Source: Limanda limanda (Eukaryota; Chordata; Actinopteri; Pleuronectiformes; Pleuronectidae). Taken from it: a DNA stretch of 64,000 nucleotides. The notes below the pieces were generated by a model that was given only the letters and a program-made list of their open reading frames with translations, had not been told where the DNA came from and ran no database searches. Positions 22,239 to 35,400 of this stretch are shown piece by piece. Made by a program: the position numbers and the translations under genes. Where the stretch lies: assembly GCF_963576545.1 (NCBI RefSeq), contig NC_083648.1, positions 27,347,873 to 27,411,872 on the forward strand, in the 5' to 3' direction. Position 1 is the first letter of the stretch; the number at the start of each line of letters is the position of its first letter.

Positions 22239-25200
22239 AGATATTCTTGAATAACTTTTTTTGTGAAGGTCGGAGAGACTTGCAAGTAGGCTCTACCCCC
22301 ACTAAATGGGGTAGCGCGCATCGATCGGTACCATCCTTGAGCTTCTCCGACTTTCGGAAGGGTTAGGGTTAGGGTTAGGGATGAAAGCACATAGGAGAAA
22401 GAGATATTCTTGAATAACTTTTTTTGTGAAGGTCGGAGAGACTTGCAAGTAGGCTCTACCCCCACTAAATGGGGTAGCGCTCATCGATCGGTACCATCCT
22501 TGAGCTTCTCCGACTTTCGGAAGGGTTAGGGTTAGGGTTAGGGATGAAAGCACATAGGAGAAAGAGATATTCTTGAATAACTTTTTTTGTGAAGGTCGGA
22601 GAGACTTGGAAAGTGGTTGCATCTGGACTAATTTGGGTCCTGCAGATCGATTGGTACCATCCCCGAGCTTGTACGACCTTCGGAAGAGGTCGACCGACGA
22701 AATTCCCCCAAATCTGAGGAGATATTCTTGAATAACTTTTTTTGTGAAGGTCGGAGAGACTTGCAAGTAGGCTCTACCCCCACTGAATGGGGTAGCGCGC
22801 ATCGATCGGTACCATCCTTGAGCTTCTCCGACTTTCGGAAGGGTTAGGGTTAGGGTTAGGGATGAAAGCACATAGGAGAAAGAGATATTCTTGAATAACT
22901 TTTTTTGTGAAGGTCGGAGAGACTTGCAAGTAGGCTCTACCCCCACTAAATGGGGTAGCGCGCATCGATCGGTACCATCCTTGAGCTTCTCCGACTTTCG
23001 GAAGGGTTAGGGTTAGGGTTAGGGATGAAAGCACATAGGAGAAAGAGATATTCTTGAATAACTTTTTTTGTGAAGGTCGGAGAGACTTGCAAGTAGGCTC
23101 TACCCCCACTAAATGGGGTAGCGCGCATCGATCGGTACCATCCTTGAGCTTCTCCGACTTTCGGAAGGGTTAGGGTTAGGGATGAAAGCACATAGGAGAA
23201 AGAGATATTCTTGAATAACTTTTTTTGTGAAGGTCGGAGAGACTTGGAAAGTGGTTGCATCTGGACTAATTTGGGTCCTGCAGATCGATTGGTACCATCC
23301 CCGAGCTTGTACGACCTTCGGAAGAGGTCGACCGACGAAATTCCCCCAAATCTGAGGAGATATTCTTGAATAACTTTTTTTGTGAAGGTCGGAGAGACTT
23401 GCAAGTAGGCTCTACCCCCACTAAATGGGGTAGCGCGCATCGATCGGTACCATCCTTGAGCTTCTCCGACTTTCGGAAGGGTTAGGGTTAGGGTTAGGGA
23501 TGAAAGCACATAGGAGAAAGAGATATTCTTGAATAACTTTTTTTGTGAAGGTCGGAGAGATGTGCAAGTAGGCTCTACCCCCACTAATAGGGGTAGCGCG
23601 CATCGATCGGTACCATCCTTGAGCTTCTCCGACTTTCGGAAGGGTTAGGATTAGGGTTAGGGATGAAAGCACATAGGAGAAAGAGATATTCTTGAATAAC
23701 TTTTTTTGTGAAGGTCGGAGAGACTTGGAAAGTAGTTGCATCTGGACTAATTTGGGTCCTGCGGATCGATTGGTACCATCCCCGAGCTTGTACGACCTTC
23801 GGAAGAGGTCGACCGACGAAATTCCCCCAAATCTGAGGAGATATTCTTGAATAACTTTTTTTGTGAAGGTCGGAGAGACTTGCAAGTAGGCTCTACCCCC
23901 ACTAAATGGGGTAGCGCGCATCGATCGGTACCATCCTTGAGCTTCTCCGACTTTCGGAAGGGTTAGGGTTAGGGTTAGGGATGAAAGCACATAGGAGAAA
24001 GAGATATTCTTGAATAACTTTTTTTGTGAAGGTCGGAGAGACTTGCAAGTAGGCTCTACCCCCACTAAATGGGGTAGCGCGCATCGATCAGTACCATCCT
24101 TGAGCTTCTCCGACTTTCGGAAGGGTTAGGGTTAGGGTTAGGGATGAAAGCACATAGGAGAAAGACATATTCTTGAATAACTTTTTTTGTGAAGGTCGGA
24201 GAGACTTGGAAAGTGGTTGCATCTGGACTAATTTGGGTCCTGCGGATCGATTGGTACCATCCCCGAGCTTGTACGACCTTCGGAAGAGGTCGACCGACGA
24301 AATTCCCCCAAATCTGAGGAGATATTCTTGAATAACTTTTTTTGTGAAGGTCGGAGAGACTTGCAAGTAGGCTCTACCCCCACTAAATGGGGTAGCGCAC
24401 ATCGATCGGTACCATCCTTGAGCTTCTCCGACTTTCGGAAGGGTTAGGGTTAGGGTTAGGGATGAAAGCACATAGGAGAAAGAGATATTCTTGAATAACT
24501 TTTTTTGTGAAGGTCGGAGAGATGTGCAAGTAGGCTCTACCCCCACTAATAGGGGTAGCGCGCATCGATCGGTACCAACCTTGAGCTTCTCCGACTTTCG
24601 GAAGGGTTAGGATTAGGGTTAGGGATGAAAGCACATAGGAGAAAGAGATATTCTTGAATAACTTTTTTTGTGAAGGTCGGAGAGACTTGGAAAGTAGTTG
24701 CATCTGGACTAATTTGGGTCCTGCGGATCGATTGGTACCATCCCCGAGCTTGTACGACCTTCGGAAGAGGTCGACCGACGAAATTCCCCCAAATCTGAGG
24801 AGATATTCTTGAATAACTTTTTTTGTGAAGGTCGGAGAGACTTGCAAGTAGGCTCTACCCCCACTAAATGGGGTAGCGCGCATCGATCGGTACCATCCTT
24901 GAGCTTCTCCGACTTTCGGAAGGGTTAGGGTTAGGGTTAGGGATGAAAGCACATAGGAGAAAGAGATATTCTTGAATAACTTTTTTTGTGAAGGTCGGAG
25001 AGACTTGGAAAGTGGTTGCATCTGGACTAATTTGGGTCCTGCGGATCGATTGGTACCATCCCCGAGCTTGTACGACCTTCGGAAGAGGTCGACCGACGAA
25101 ATTCCCCCAAATCTGAGGAGATATTCTTGAATAACTTTTTTTGTGAAGGTCGGAGAGACTTGCAAGTAGGCTCTACCCCCACTAAATGGGGTAGCGCGCA

Positions 25201-27998
25201 TCGATCGGTACCATCCTTGAGCTTCTCCGACTTTCGGAAGGGTTAGGGTTAGGGTTAGGGATGAAAGCACATAGGAGAAAGAGATATTCTTGAATAACTT
25301 TTTTTGTGAAGGTCGGAGAGACTTGCAAGTAGGCTCTACCCCCACTAAATGGGGTAGCGCTCATCGATCGGTACCATCCTTGAGCTTCTCCGACTTTCGG
25401 AAGGGTTAGGGTTAGGGTTAGGGATGAAAGCACATAGGAGAAAGAGATATTCTTGAATAACTTTTTTTGTGAAGGTCGGAGAGACTTGGAAAGTGGTTGC
25501 ATCTGGACTAATTTGGGTCCTGCAGATCGATTGGTACCATCCCCGAGCTTGTACGACCTTCGGAAGAGGTCGACCGACGAAATTCCCCCAAATCTGAGGA
25601 GATATTCTTGAATAACTTTTTTTGTGAAGGTCGGAGAGACTTGCAAGTAGGCTCTACCCCCACTGAATGGGGTAGCGCGCATCGATCGGTACCATCCTTG
25701 AGCTTCTCCGACTTTCGGAAGGGTTAGGGTTAGGGTTAGGGATGAAAGCACATAGGAGAAAGAGATATTCTTGAATAACTTTTTTTGTGAAGGTCGGAGA
25801 GACTTGCAAGTAGGCTCTACCCCCACTAAATGGGGTAGCGCGCATCGATCGGTACCATCCTTGAGCTTCTCCGACTTTCGGAAGGGTTAGGGTTAGGGTT
25901 AGGGATGAAAGCACATAGGAGAAAGAGATATTCTTGAATAACTTTTTTTGTGAAGGTCGGAGAGACTTGCAAGTAGGCTCTACCCCCACTAAATGGGGTA
26001 GCGCGCATCGATCGGTACCATCCTTGAGCTTCTCCGACTTTCGGAAGGGTTAGGGTTAGGGATGAAAGCACATAGGAGAAAGAGATATTCTTGAATAACT
26101 TTTTTTGTGAAGGTCGGAGAGACTTGGAAAGTGGTTGCATCTGGACTAATTTGGGTCCTGCAGATCGATTGGTACCATCCCCGAGCTTGTACGACCTTCG
26201 GAAGAGGTCGACCGACGAAATTCCCCCAAATCTGAGGAGATATTCTTGAATAACTTTTTTTGTGAAGGTCGGAGAGACTTGCAAGTAGGCTCTACCCCCA
26301 CTAAATGGGGTAGCGCGCATCGATCGGTACCATCCTTGAGCTTCTCCGACTTTCGGAAGGGTTAGGGTTAGGGTTAGGGATGAAAGCACATAGGAGAAAG
26401 AGATATTCTTGAATAACTTTTTTTGTGAAGGTCGGAGAGATGTGCAAGTAGGCTCTACCCCCACTAATAGGGGTAGCGCGCATCGATCGGTACCATCCTT
26501 GAGCTTCTCCGACTTTCGGAAGGGTTAGGATTAGGGTTAGGGATGAAAGCACATAGGAGAAAGAGATATTCTTGAATAACTTTTTTTGTGAAGGTCGGAG
26601 AGACTTGGAAAGTAGTTGCATCTGGACTAATTTGGGTCCTGCGGATCGATTGGTACCATCCCCGAGCTTGTACGACCTTCGGAAGAGGTCGACCGACGAA
26701 ATTCCCCCAAATCTGAGGAGATATTCTTGAATAACTTTTTTTGTGAAGGTCGGAGAGACTTGCAAGTAGGCTCTACCCCCACTAAATGGGGTAGCGCGCA
26801 TCGATCGGTACCATCCTTGAGCTTCTCCGACTTTCGGAAGGGTTAGGGTTAGGGTTAGGGATGAAAGCACATAGGAGAAAGAGATATTCTTGAATAACTT
26901 TTTTTGTGAAGGTCGGAGAGACTTGCAAGTAGGCTCTACCCCCACTAAATGGGGTAGCGCGCATCGATCAGTACCATCCTTGAGCTTCTCCGACTTTCGG
27001 AAGGGTTAGGGTTAGGGTTAGGGATGAAAGCACATAGGAGAAAGACATATTCTTGAATAACTTTTTTTGTGAAGGTCGGAGAGACTTGGAAAGTGGTTGC
27101 ATCTGGACTAATTTGGGTCCTGCGGATCGATTGGTACCATCCCCGAGCTTGTACGACCTTCGGAAGAGGTCGACCGACGAAATTCCCCCAAATCTGAGGA
27201 GATATTCTTGAATAACTTTTTTTGTGAAGGTCGGAGAGACTTGCAAGTAGGCTCTACCCCCACTAAATGGGGTAGCGCACATCGATCGGTACCATCCTTG
27301 AGCTTCTCCGACTTTCGGAAGGGTTAGGGTTAGGGTTAGGGATGAAAGCACATAGGAGAAAGAGATATTCTTGAATAACTTTTTTTGTGAAGGTCGGAGA
27401 GATGTGCAAGTAGGCTCTACCCCCACTAATAGGGGTAGCGCGCATCGATCGGTACCATCCTTGAGCTTCTCCGACTTTCGGAAGGGTTAGGATTAGGGTT
27501 AGGGATGAAAGCACATAGGAGAAAGAGATATTCTTGAATAACTTTTTTTGTGAAGGTCGGAGAGACTTGGAAAGTAGTTGCATCTGGACTAATTTGGGTC
27601 CTGCGGATCGATTGGTACCATCCCCGAGCTTGTACGACCTTCGGAAGAGGTCGACCGACGAAATTCCCCCAAATCTGAGGAGATATTCTTGAATAACTTT
27701 TTTTGTGAAGGTCGGAGAGACTTGCAAGTAGGCTCTACCCCCACTAAATGGGGTAGCGCGCATCGATCGGTACCATCCTTGAGCTTCTCCGACTTTCGGA
27801 AGGGTTAGGGTTAGGGTTAGGGATGAAAGCACATAGGAGAAAGAGATATTCTTGAATAACTTTTTTTGTGAAGGTCGGAGAGACTTGGAAAGTGGTTGCA
27901 TCTGGACTACTTTGGGTCCTGCGGATCGATTGGTACCATCCCCGAGCTTGTACGACCTTCGGAAGAGGTCGACCGACGAAATTCCCCCAAATCTGAGG
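22239..27998 (+). repeat. 2880 bp tandem duplication (two copies)
   Basis: Positions 22239-25118 and 25119-27998 share the order PPQ, PPPQ, PPQ, PPQ, PPQ, PQ. They share several rare alleles: CCACTGAATGG (near 22782 and 25662), the TTAGGA haplotype (twice per copy), AAAGACATATTC (near 24165 and 27045) and GCGCACATCG (near 24398 and 27278). The last PQ differs at GACTAATTT versus GACTACTTT, so the exchange point lies close to the end. The same section occurs once in superblock 1, at about 6740-9300. Confidence 0.85.
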
Positions 27999-30900
27999 AG
28001 ATATTCTTGAATAACTTTTTTTGTGAAGGTCGGAGAGACTTGCAAGTAGGCTCTACCCCCACTAAATGGGGTAGCGCGCATCGATCGGTACCATCCTTGA
28101 GCTTCTCCGACTTTCGGAAGGGTTAGGGTTAGGGTTAGGGATGAAAGCACATAGGAGAAAGAGATATTCTTGAATAACTTTTTTTGTGAAGGTCGGAGAG
28201 ACTTGGAAAGTGGTTGCATCTGGACTAATTTGGGTCCTGCGGATCGATTGGTACCATCCCCGAGCTTGTACGACCTTCGGAAGAGGTCGACCGACGAAAT
28301 TCCCCCAAATCTGAGGAGATATTCTTGAATAACTTTTTTTGTGAAGGTCGGAGAGACTTGCAAGTAGGCTCTACTCCCACTAAATGGGGTAGCGCGCATC
28401 GATCGGTACCATCCTTGAGCTTCTCCGACTTTCGGAAGGGTTAGGGTTAGGGTTAGGGATGAAAGCACATAGGAGAAAGAGATATTCTTGAATAACTTTT
28501 TTTGTGAAGGTCGGAGAGACTTGCAAGTAGGCTCTACCCCCACTAAATGGGGTAGCGCTCATCGATCGGTACCATCCTTGAGCTTCTCCGACTTTCGGAA
28601 GGGTTAGGGTTAGGGTTAGGGATGAAAGCACATAGGAGAAAGAGATATTCTTGAATAACTTTTTTTGTGAAGGTCGGAGAGACTTGGAAAGTGGTTGCAT
28701 CTGGACTAATTTGGGTCCTGCAGATCGATTGGTACCATCCCCGAGCTTGTAAGACCTTCGGAAGAGGTCGACCGACGAAATTCCCCCAAATCTGAGGAGA
28801 TATTCTTGAATAACTTTTTTTGTGAAGGTCGGAGAGACTTGCAAGTAGGCTCTACCCCCACTAAATGGGGTAGCGCGCATCGATCGGTACCATCCTTGAG
28901 CTTCTCCGACTTTCGGAAGGGTTAGGGTTAGGGTTAGGGATGAAAGCACATAGGAGAAAGAGATATTCTTGAATAACTTTTTTTGTGAAGGTCGGAGAGA
29001 CTTGGAAAGTGGTTGCATCTGGACTAATTTGGGTCCTGCGGATCGATTGGTACCATCCCCGAGCTTGTACGACCTTCGGAAGAGGTCGACCGACGAAATT
29101 CCCCCAAATCTGAGGAGATATTCTTGAATAACTTTTTTTGTGAAGGTCGGAGAGACTTGCAAGTAGGCTCTACCCCCACTAAATGGGGTAGCGCGCATCG
29201 ATCGGTACCATCCTTGAGCTTCTCCGACTTTCGGAAGGGTTAGGGTTAGGGTTAGGGATGAAAGCACATAGGAGAAAGAGATATTCTTGAATAACTTTTT
29301 TTGTGAAGGTCGGAGAGACTTGGAAAGTGGTTGCATCTGGACTAATTTGGGTCCTGCGGATCGATTGGTACCATCCCCGAGCTTGTACGACCTTCGGAAG
29401 AGGTCGACCGACGAAATTCCCCCAAATCTGAGGAGATATTCTTGAATAACTTTTTTTGTGAAGGTCGGAGAGACTTGCAAGTAGGCTCTACCCCCACTAA
29501 ATGGGGTAGCGCGCATCGATCGGTACCATCCTTGAGCTTCTCCGACTTTCGGAAGGGTTAGGGTTAGGGTTAGGGATGAAAGCACATAGGAGAAAGAGAT
29601 ATTCTTGAATAACTTTTTTTGTGAAGGTCGGAGAGACTTGCAAGTAGGCTCTACCCCCACTAAATGGGGTAGCGCTCATCGATCGGTACCATCCTTGAGC
29701 TTCTCCGACTTTCGGAAGGGTTAGGGTTAGGGTTAGGGATGAAAGCACATAGGAGAAAGAGATATTCTTGAATAACTTTTTTTGTGAAGGTCGGAGAGAC
29801 TTGGAAAGTGGTTGCATCTGGACTAATTTGGGTCCTGCAGATCGATTGGTACCATCCCCGAGCTTGTACGACCTTCGGAAGAGGTCGACCGACGAAATTC
29901 CCCCAAATCTGAGGAGATATTCTTGAATAACTTTTTTTGTGAAGGTCGGAGAGACTTGCAAGTAGGCTCTACCCCCACTGAATGGGGTAGCGCGCATCGA
30001 TCGGTACCATCCTTGAGCTTCTCCGACTTTCGGAAGGGTTAGGGTTAGGGTTAGGGATGAAAGCACATAGGAGAAAGAGATATTCTTGAATAACTTTTTT
30101 TGTGAAGGTCGGAGAGACTTGCAAGTAGGCTCTACCCCCACTAAATGGGGTAGCGCGCATCGATCGGTACCATCCTTGAGCTTCTCCGACTTTCGGAAGG
30201 GTTAGGGTTAGGGTTAGGGATGAAAGCACATAGGAGAAAGAGATATTCTTGAATAACTTTTTTTGTGAAGGTCGGAGAGACTTGCAAGTAGGCTCTACCC
30301 CCACTAAATGGGGTAGCGCGCATCGATCGGTACCATCCTTGAGCTTCTCCGACTTTCGGAAGGGTTAGGGTTAGGGATGAAAGCACATAGGAGAAAGAGA
30401 TATTCTTGAATAACTTTTTTTGTGAAGGTCGGAGAGACTTGGAAAGTGGTTGCATCTGGACTAATTTGGGTCCTGCAGATCGATTGGTACCATCCCCGAG
30501 CTTGTACGACCTTCGGAAGAGGTCGACCGACGAAATTCCCCCAAATCTGAGGAGATATTCTTGAATAACTTTTTTTGTGAAGGTCGGAGAGACTTGCAAG
30601 TAGGCTCTACCCCCACTAAATGGGGTAGCGCGCATCGATCGGTACCATCCTTGAGCTTCTCCGACTTTCGGAAGGGTTAGGGTTAGGGTTAGGGATGAAA
30701 GCACATAGGAGAAAGAGATATTCTTGAATAACTTTTTTTGTGAAGGTCGGAGAGATGTGCAAGTAGGCTCTACCCCCACTAATAGGGGTAGCGCGCATCG
30801 ATCGGTACCATCCTTGAGCTTCTCCGACTTTCGGAAGGGTTAGGATTAGGGTTAGGGATGAAAGCACATAGGAGAAAGAGATATTCTTGAATAACTTTTT

Positions 30901-31995
30901 TTGTGAAGGTCGGAGAGACTTGGAAAGTAGTTGCATCTGGACTAATTTGGGTCCTGCGGATCGATTGGTACCATCCCCGAGCTTGTACGACCTTCGGAAG
31001 AGGTCGACCGACGAAATTCCCCCAAATCTGAGGAGATATTCTTGAATAACTTTTTTTGTGAAGGTCGGAGAGACTTGCAAGTAGGCTCTACCCCCACTAA
31101 ATGGGGTAGCGCGCATCGATCGGTACCATCCTTGAGCTTCTCCGACTTTCGGAAGGGTTAGGGTTAGGGTTAGGGATGAAAGCACATAGGAGAAAGAGAT
31201 ATTCTTGAATAACTTTTTTTGTGAAGGTCGGAGAGACTTGCAAGTAGGCTCTACCCCCACTAAATGGGGTAGCGCGCATCGATCAGTACCATCCTTGAGC
31301 TTCTCCGACTTTCGGAAGGGTTAGGGTTAGGGTTAGGGATGAAAGCACATAGGAGAAAGACATATTCTTGAATAACTTTTTTTGTGAAGGTCGGAGAGAC
31401 TTGGAAAGTGGTTGCATCTGGACTAATTTGGGTCCTGCGGATCGATTGGTACCATCCCCGAGCTTGTACGACCTTCGGAAGAGGTCGACCGACGAAATTC
31501 CCCCAAATCTGAGGAGATATTCTTGAATAACTTTTTTTGTGAAGGTCGGAGAGACTTGCAAGTAGGCTCTACCCCCACTAAATGGGGTAGCGCACATCGA
31601 TCGGTACCATCCTTGAGCTTCTCCGACTTTCGGAAGGGTTAGGGTTAGGGTTAGGGATGAAAGCACATAGGAGAAAGAGATATTCTTGAATAACTTTTTT
31701 TGTGAAGGTCGGAGAGATGTGCAAGTAGGCTCTACCCCCACTAATAGGGGTAGCGCGCATCGATCGGTACCATCCTTGAGCTTCTCCGACTTTCGGAAGG
31801 GTTAGGATTAGGGTTAGGGATGAAAGCACATAGGAGAAAGAGATATTCTTGAATAACTTTTTTTGTGAAGGTCGGAGAGACTTGGAAAGTAGTTGCATCT
31901 GGACTAATTTGGGTCCTGCGGATCGATTGGTACCATCCCCGAGCTTGTACGACCTTCGGAAGAGGTCGACCGACGAAATTCCCCCAAATCTGAGG
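27681..31995 (+). repeat. 4315 bp second copy of 20486-24800
   Basis: At an offset of 7195 bp, ten successive higher-order intervals (PQ, PQ, PPQ, PQ, PQ, PPQ, PPPQ, PPQ, PPQ, PPQ) have the same lengths in both places. Linked alleles also match, including GACTACTTTGGG (20713 and 27908), CTCTACTCCCAC, GTAAGACC (near 21554 and 28749), CCACTGAATGG and the TTAGGA haplotypes. The second copy must have included part of the neighbouring 2880 bp duplication, which gives a relative order of events. Confidence 0.83.
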
Positions 31996-32476
31996 AGATA
32001 TTCTTGAATAACTTTTTTTGTGAAGGTCGGAGAGACTTGCAAGTAGGCTCTACCCCCACTAAATGGGGTAGCGCGCATCGATCGGTACCATCCTTGAGCT
32101 TCTCCGACTTTCGGAAGGGTTAGGGTTAGGGTTAGGGATGAAAGCACATAGGAGAAAGAGATATTCTTGAATAACTTTTTTTGTGAAGGTCGGAGAGACT
32201 TGCAAGTAGGCTCTACCCCCACTAAATGGGGTAGCGCGCATCGATCGGTACCATCCTTGAGCTTCTCCGACTTTCGGAAGGGTTAGGGTTAGGGTTAGGG
32301 ATGAAAGCACATAGGAGAAAGACATATTCTTGAATAACTTTTTTTGTGAAGGTCGGAGAGACTTGGAAAGTGGTTGCATCTGGACTAATTTGGGTCCTGC
32401 AGATCGATTGGTACCATCCCCGAGCTTGTACGACCTTCGGAAGAGGTCGACCGACGAAATTCCCCCAAATCTGAGG

Positions 32477-35400
32477 AGATATTCTTGAATAACTTTTTTT
32501 GTGAAGGTCGGAGAGACTTGCAAGTAGGCTCTACCCCCACTAAATGGGGTAGCGCGCATCGATCAGTACCATCCTTGAGCTTCTCCGACTTTCGGAAGGG
32601 TTAGGGTTAGGGTTAGGGATGAAAGCACATAGGAGAAAGAGATATTCTTGAATAACTTTTTTTGTGAAGGTCGGAGAGACTTGCAAGTAGGCTCTACCCC
32701 CACTAAATGGGGTAGCGCGCATCGATCTGTACCATTCTTGAGCTTCTCCGACTTTCGGAAGGGTTAGGGTTAGGGTTAGGGATGAAAGCACATAGGAGAA
32801 AGAGATATTCTTGAATAACTTTTTTTGTGAAGGTCGGAGAGACTTGCAAGTAGGCTCTACCCCGACTAAATGGGGTAGCGCGCATCGATCGGTACCATCC
32901 TTGAGCTTCTCCGACTTTCGGAAGGGTTAGGGTTAGGGTTAGGGATGAAAGCACATAGGAGAAAGAGATATTCTTGAATAACTTTTTTTGTGAAGGTCGG
33001 AGAGACTTGGAAAGTGGTTGCATCTGGACTAATTTGGGTCCTGCGGATCGATTGGTACCATCCCCGAGCTTGTAAGACCTTCGGAAGAGGTCGACCGACG
33101 AAATTCCCCCAAATCTGAGGAGATATTCTTGAATAACTTTTTTTGTGAAGGTCGGAGAGACTTGCAAGTAGGCTCTACCCCCACTAAATGGGGTAGCGCG
33201 CATCGATCAGTACCATCCTTGAGCTTCTCCGACTTTCGGAAGGGTTAGGGTTAGGGTTAGGGTTAGGGATGAAAGCACATAGGAGAAAGAGATATTCTTG
33301 AATAACTTTTTTTGTGAAGGTCGGAGAGACTTGCAAGTAGGCTGTACCCCCACTAAATGGGGTAGTGCGCATCGATCGGTACCATCCTTGAGCTTCTCCG
33401 ACTTTCGGAAGGGTTAGGGTTAGGGTTAGGGATGAAAGCACATAGGAGAAAGAGATATTCTTGAATAACTTTTTTTGTGAAGGTCGGAGAGACTTGGAAA
33501 GTGGTTGCATCTGGACTAATTTGGGTCCTGCAGATCGATTGGTACCATCCCCGAGCTTGTACGACCTTCGGAAGAGGTCGACCGACGAAATTCCCCCAAA
33601 TCTGAGGAGATATTCTTGAATAACTTTTTTTGTGAAGGTCGGAGAGACTTGCAAGTAGGCTCTACCCCCACTAAATGGGGTAGCGCGCATCGATCGGTAC
33701 CATCCTTGAGCTTTTCCGACTTTCGGAAGGGTTAGGGTTAGGGTTAGGGATGAAAGCACATAGGAGAAAGAGATATTCTTGAATAACTTTTTTTGTGAAG
33801 GTCGGAGAGACTTGGAAAGTGGTTGCATCTGGACTAATTTGGGTCCTGCGGATCGATTGGTACCATCTTTGAGCTTGTACGACCTTCGGAAGAGGTCGAC
33901 CGACGAAATTCCCCCAAATCTGAGGAGATATTCTTGAATAACTTTTTTTGTGAAGGTCGGAGAGACTTGCAAGTAGGCTCTACCCCCACTAAATGGGGTA
34001 GCGCGCATCGATCGGTACCATCCTTGAGCTTCTCCGACTTTCGGAAGGGTTAGGGTTAGGGTTAGGGATGAAAGCACATAGGAGAAAGAGATATTCTTGA
34101 ATAACTTTTTTTGTGAAGGTCGGAGAGACTTGCAAGTAGGCTCTACCCCCACTAAATGGGGTAGCGCGCATCGATCGGTACCATCCTTGAGCTTCTCCGA
34201 CTTTCGGAAGGGTTAGGGTTAGGGTTAGGGATGAAAGCACATAGGAGAAAGAGATATTCTTGAATAACTTTTTTTGTGAAGGTCGGAGAGACTTGGAAAG
34301 TGGTTGCATCTGGACTAATTTGGGTCCTGCGGATCGATTGGTACCATCCCCGAGCTTGTACGACCTTCGGAAGAGGTCTACCGACGAAATTCCCCCAAAT
34401 CTGAGGAGATATTCTTGAATAACTTTTTTTGTGAAGGTCGGAGAGACTTGCAAGTAGGCTCTACCCCCACTAAATGGGGTAACGCGCATCGATCGGTACC
34501 ATCCTTGAGCTTCTCCGACTTTCGGAAGGGTTAGGGTTAGGGTTAGGGATGAAAGCACATAGGAGAAAGAGATATTCTTGAATAACTTTTTTTGTGAAGG
34601 TCGGAGAGACTTGCAAGTAGGCTCTACCCCCACTAAATGGGGTAGTGCGCATCGATCGGTACCATCCTTGAGCTTCTCCGACTTTCGGAAGGGTTAGGGT
34701 TAGGGTTAGGGATGAAAGCACATAGGAGAAAGAGATATTCTTGAATAACTTTTTTTGTGAAGGTCGGAGAGACTTGGAAAGTGGTTGCATCTGGACTAAT
34801 TTGGGTCCTGCGGATCGATTGGTACCATCCCCGAGCTTGTACGACCTTCGGAAGAGGTCGACCGACGAAATTCCCCCAAATCTGAGGAGATATTCTTGAA
34901 TAACTTTTTTTGTGAAGGTCGGAGAGACTTGCAAGTAGGCTCTACCCCCACTAAATGGGGTAGCGCGCATCGATCAGTACCATCCTTGAGCTTCTCCGAC
35001 TTTCGGAAGGGTTAGGGTTAGGGTTAGGGTTAGGGATGAAAGCACATAGGAGAAAGAGATATTCTTGAATAACTTTTTTTGTGAAGGTCGGAGAGACTTG
35101 CAAGTAGGCTGTACCCCCACTAAATGGGGTAGTGCGCATCGATCGGTACCATCCTTGAGCTTCTCCGACTTTCGGAAGGGTTAGGGTTAGGGTTAGGGAT
35201 GAAAGCACATAGGAGAAAGAGATATTCTTGAATAACTTTTTTTGTGAAGGTCGGAGAGACTTGGAAAGTGGTTGCATCTGGACTAATTTGGGTCCTGCAG
35301 ATCGATTGGTACCATCCCCGAGCTTGTACGACCTTCGGAAGAGGTCGACCGACGAAATTCCCCCAAATCTGAGGAGATATTCTTGAATAACTTTTTTTGT

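Larger units (their letters stand above)
9783..32476 (+). repeat. Superblock 2 (22.7 kb), expanded version of superblock 1
   Basis: Its beginning matches superblock 1 from 370 and its end (about 31034-32476) matches 8340-9782 at an offset of 22694 bp. Between these ends, sections of the 9.4 kb order are repeated two or three times by internal duplications, listed as separate entries. Private changes in this copy include GGTATCATCC near 10998, CGGATGAGG near 11508 and GGTACCAACC near 24577. The region from 9783 to 12024 holds ordinary PPQ and PQ units only. Confidence 0.8.
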
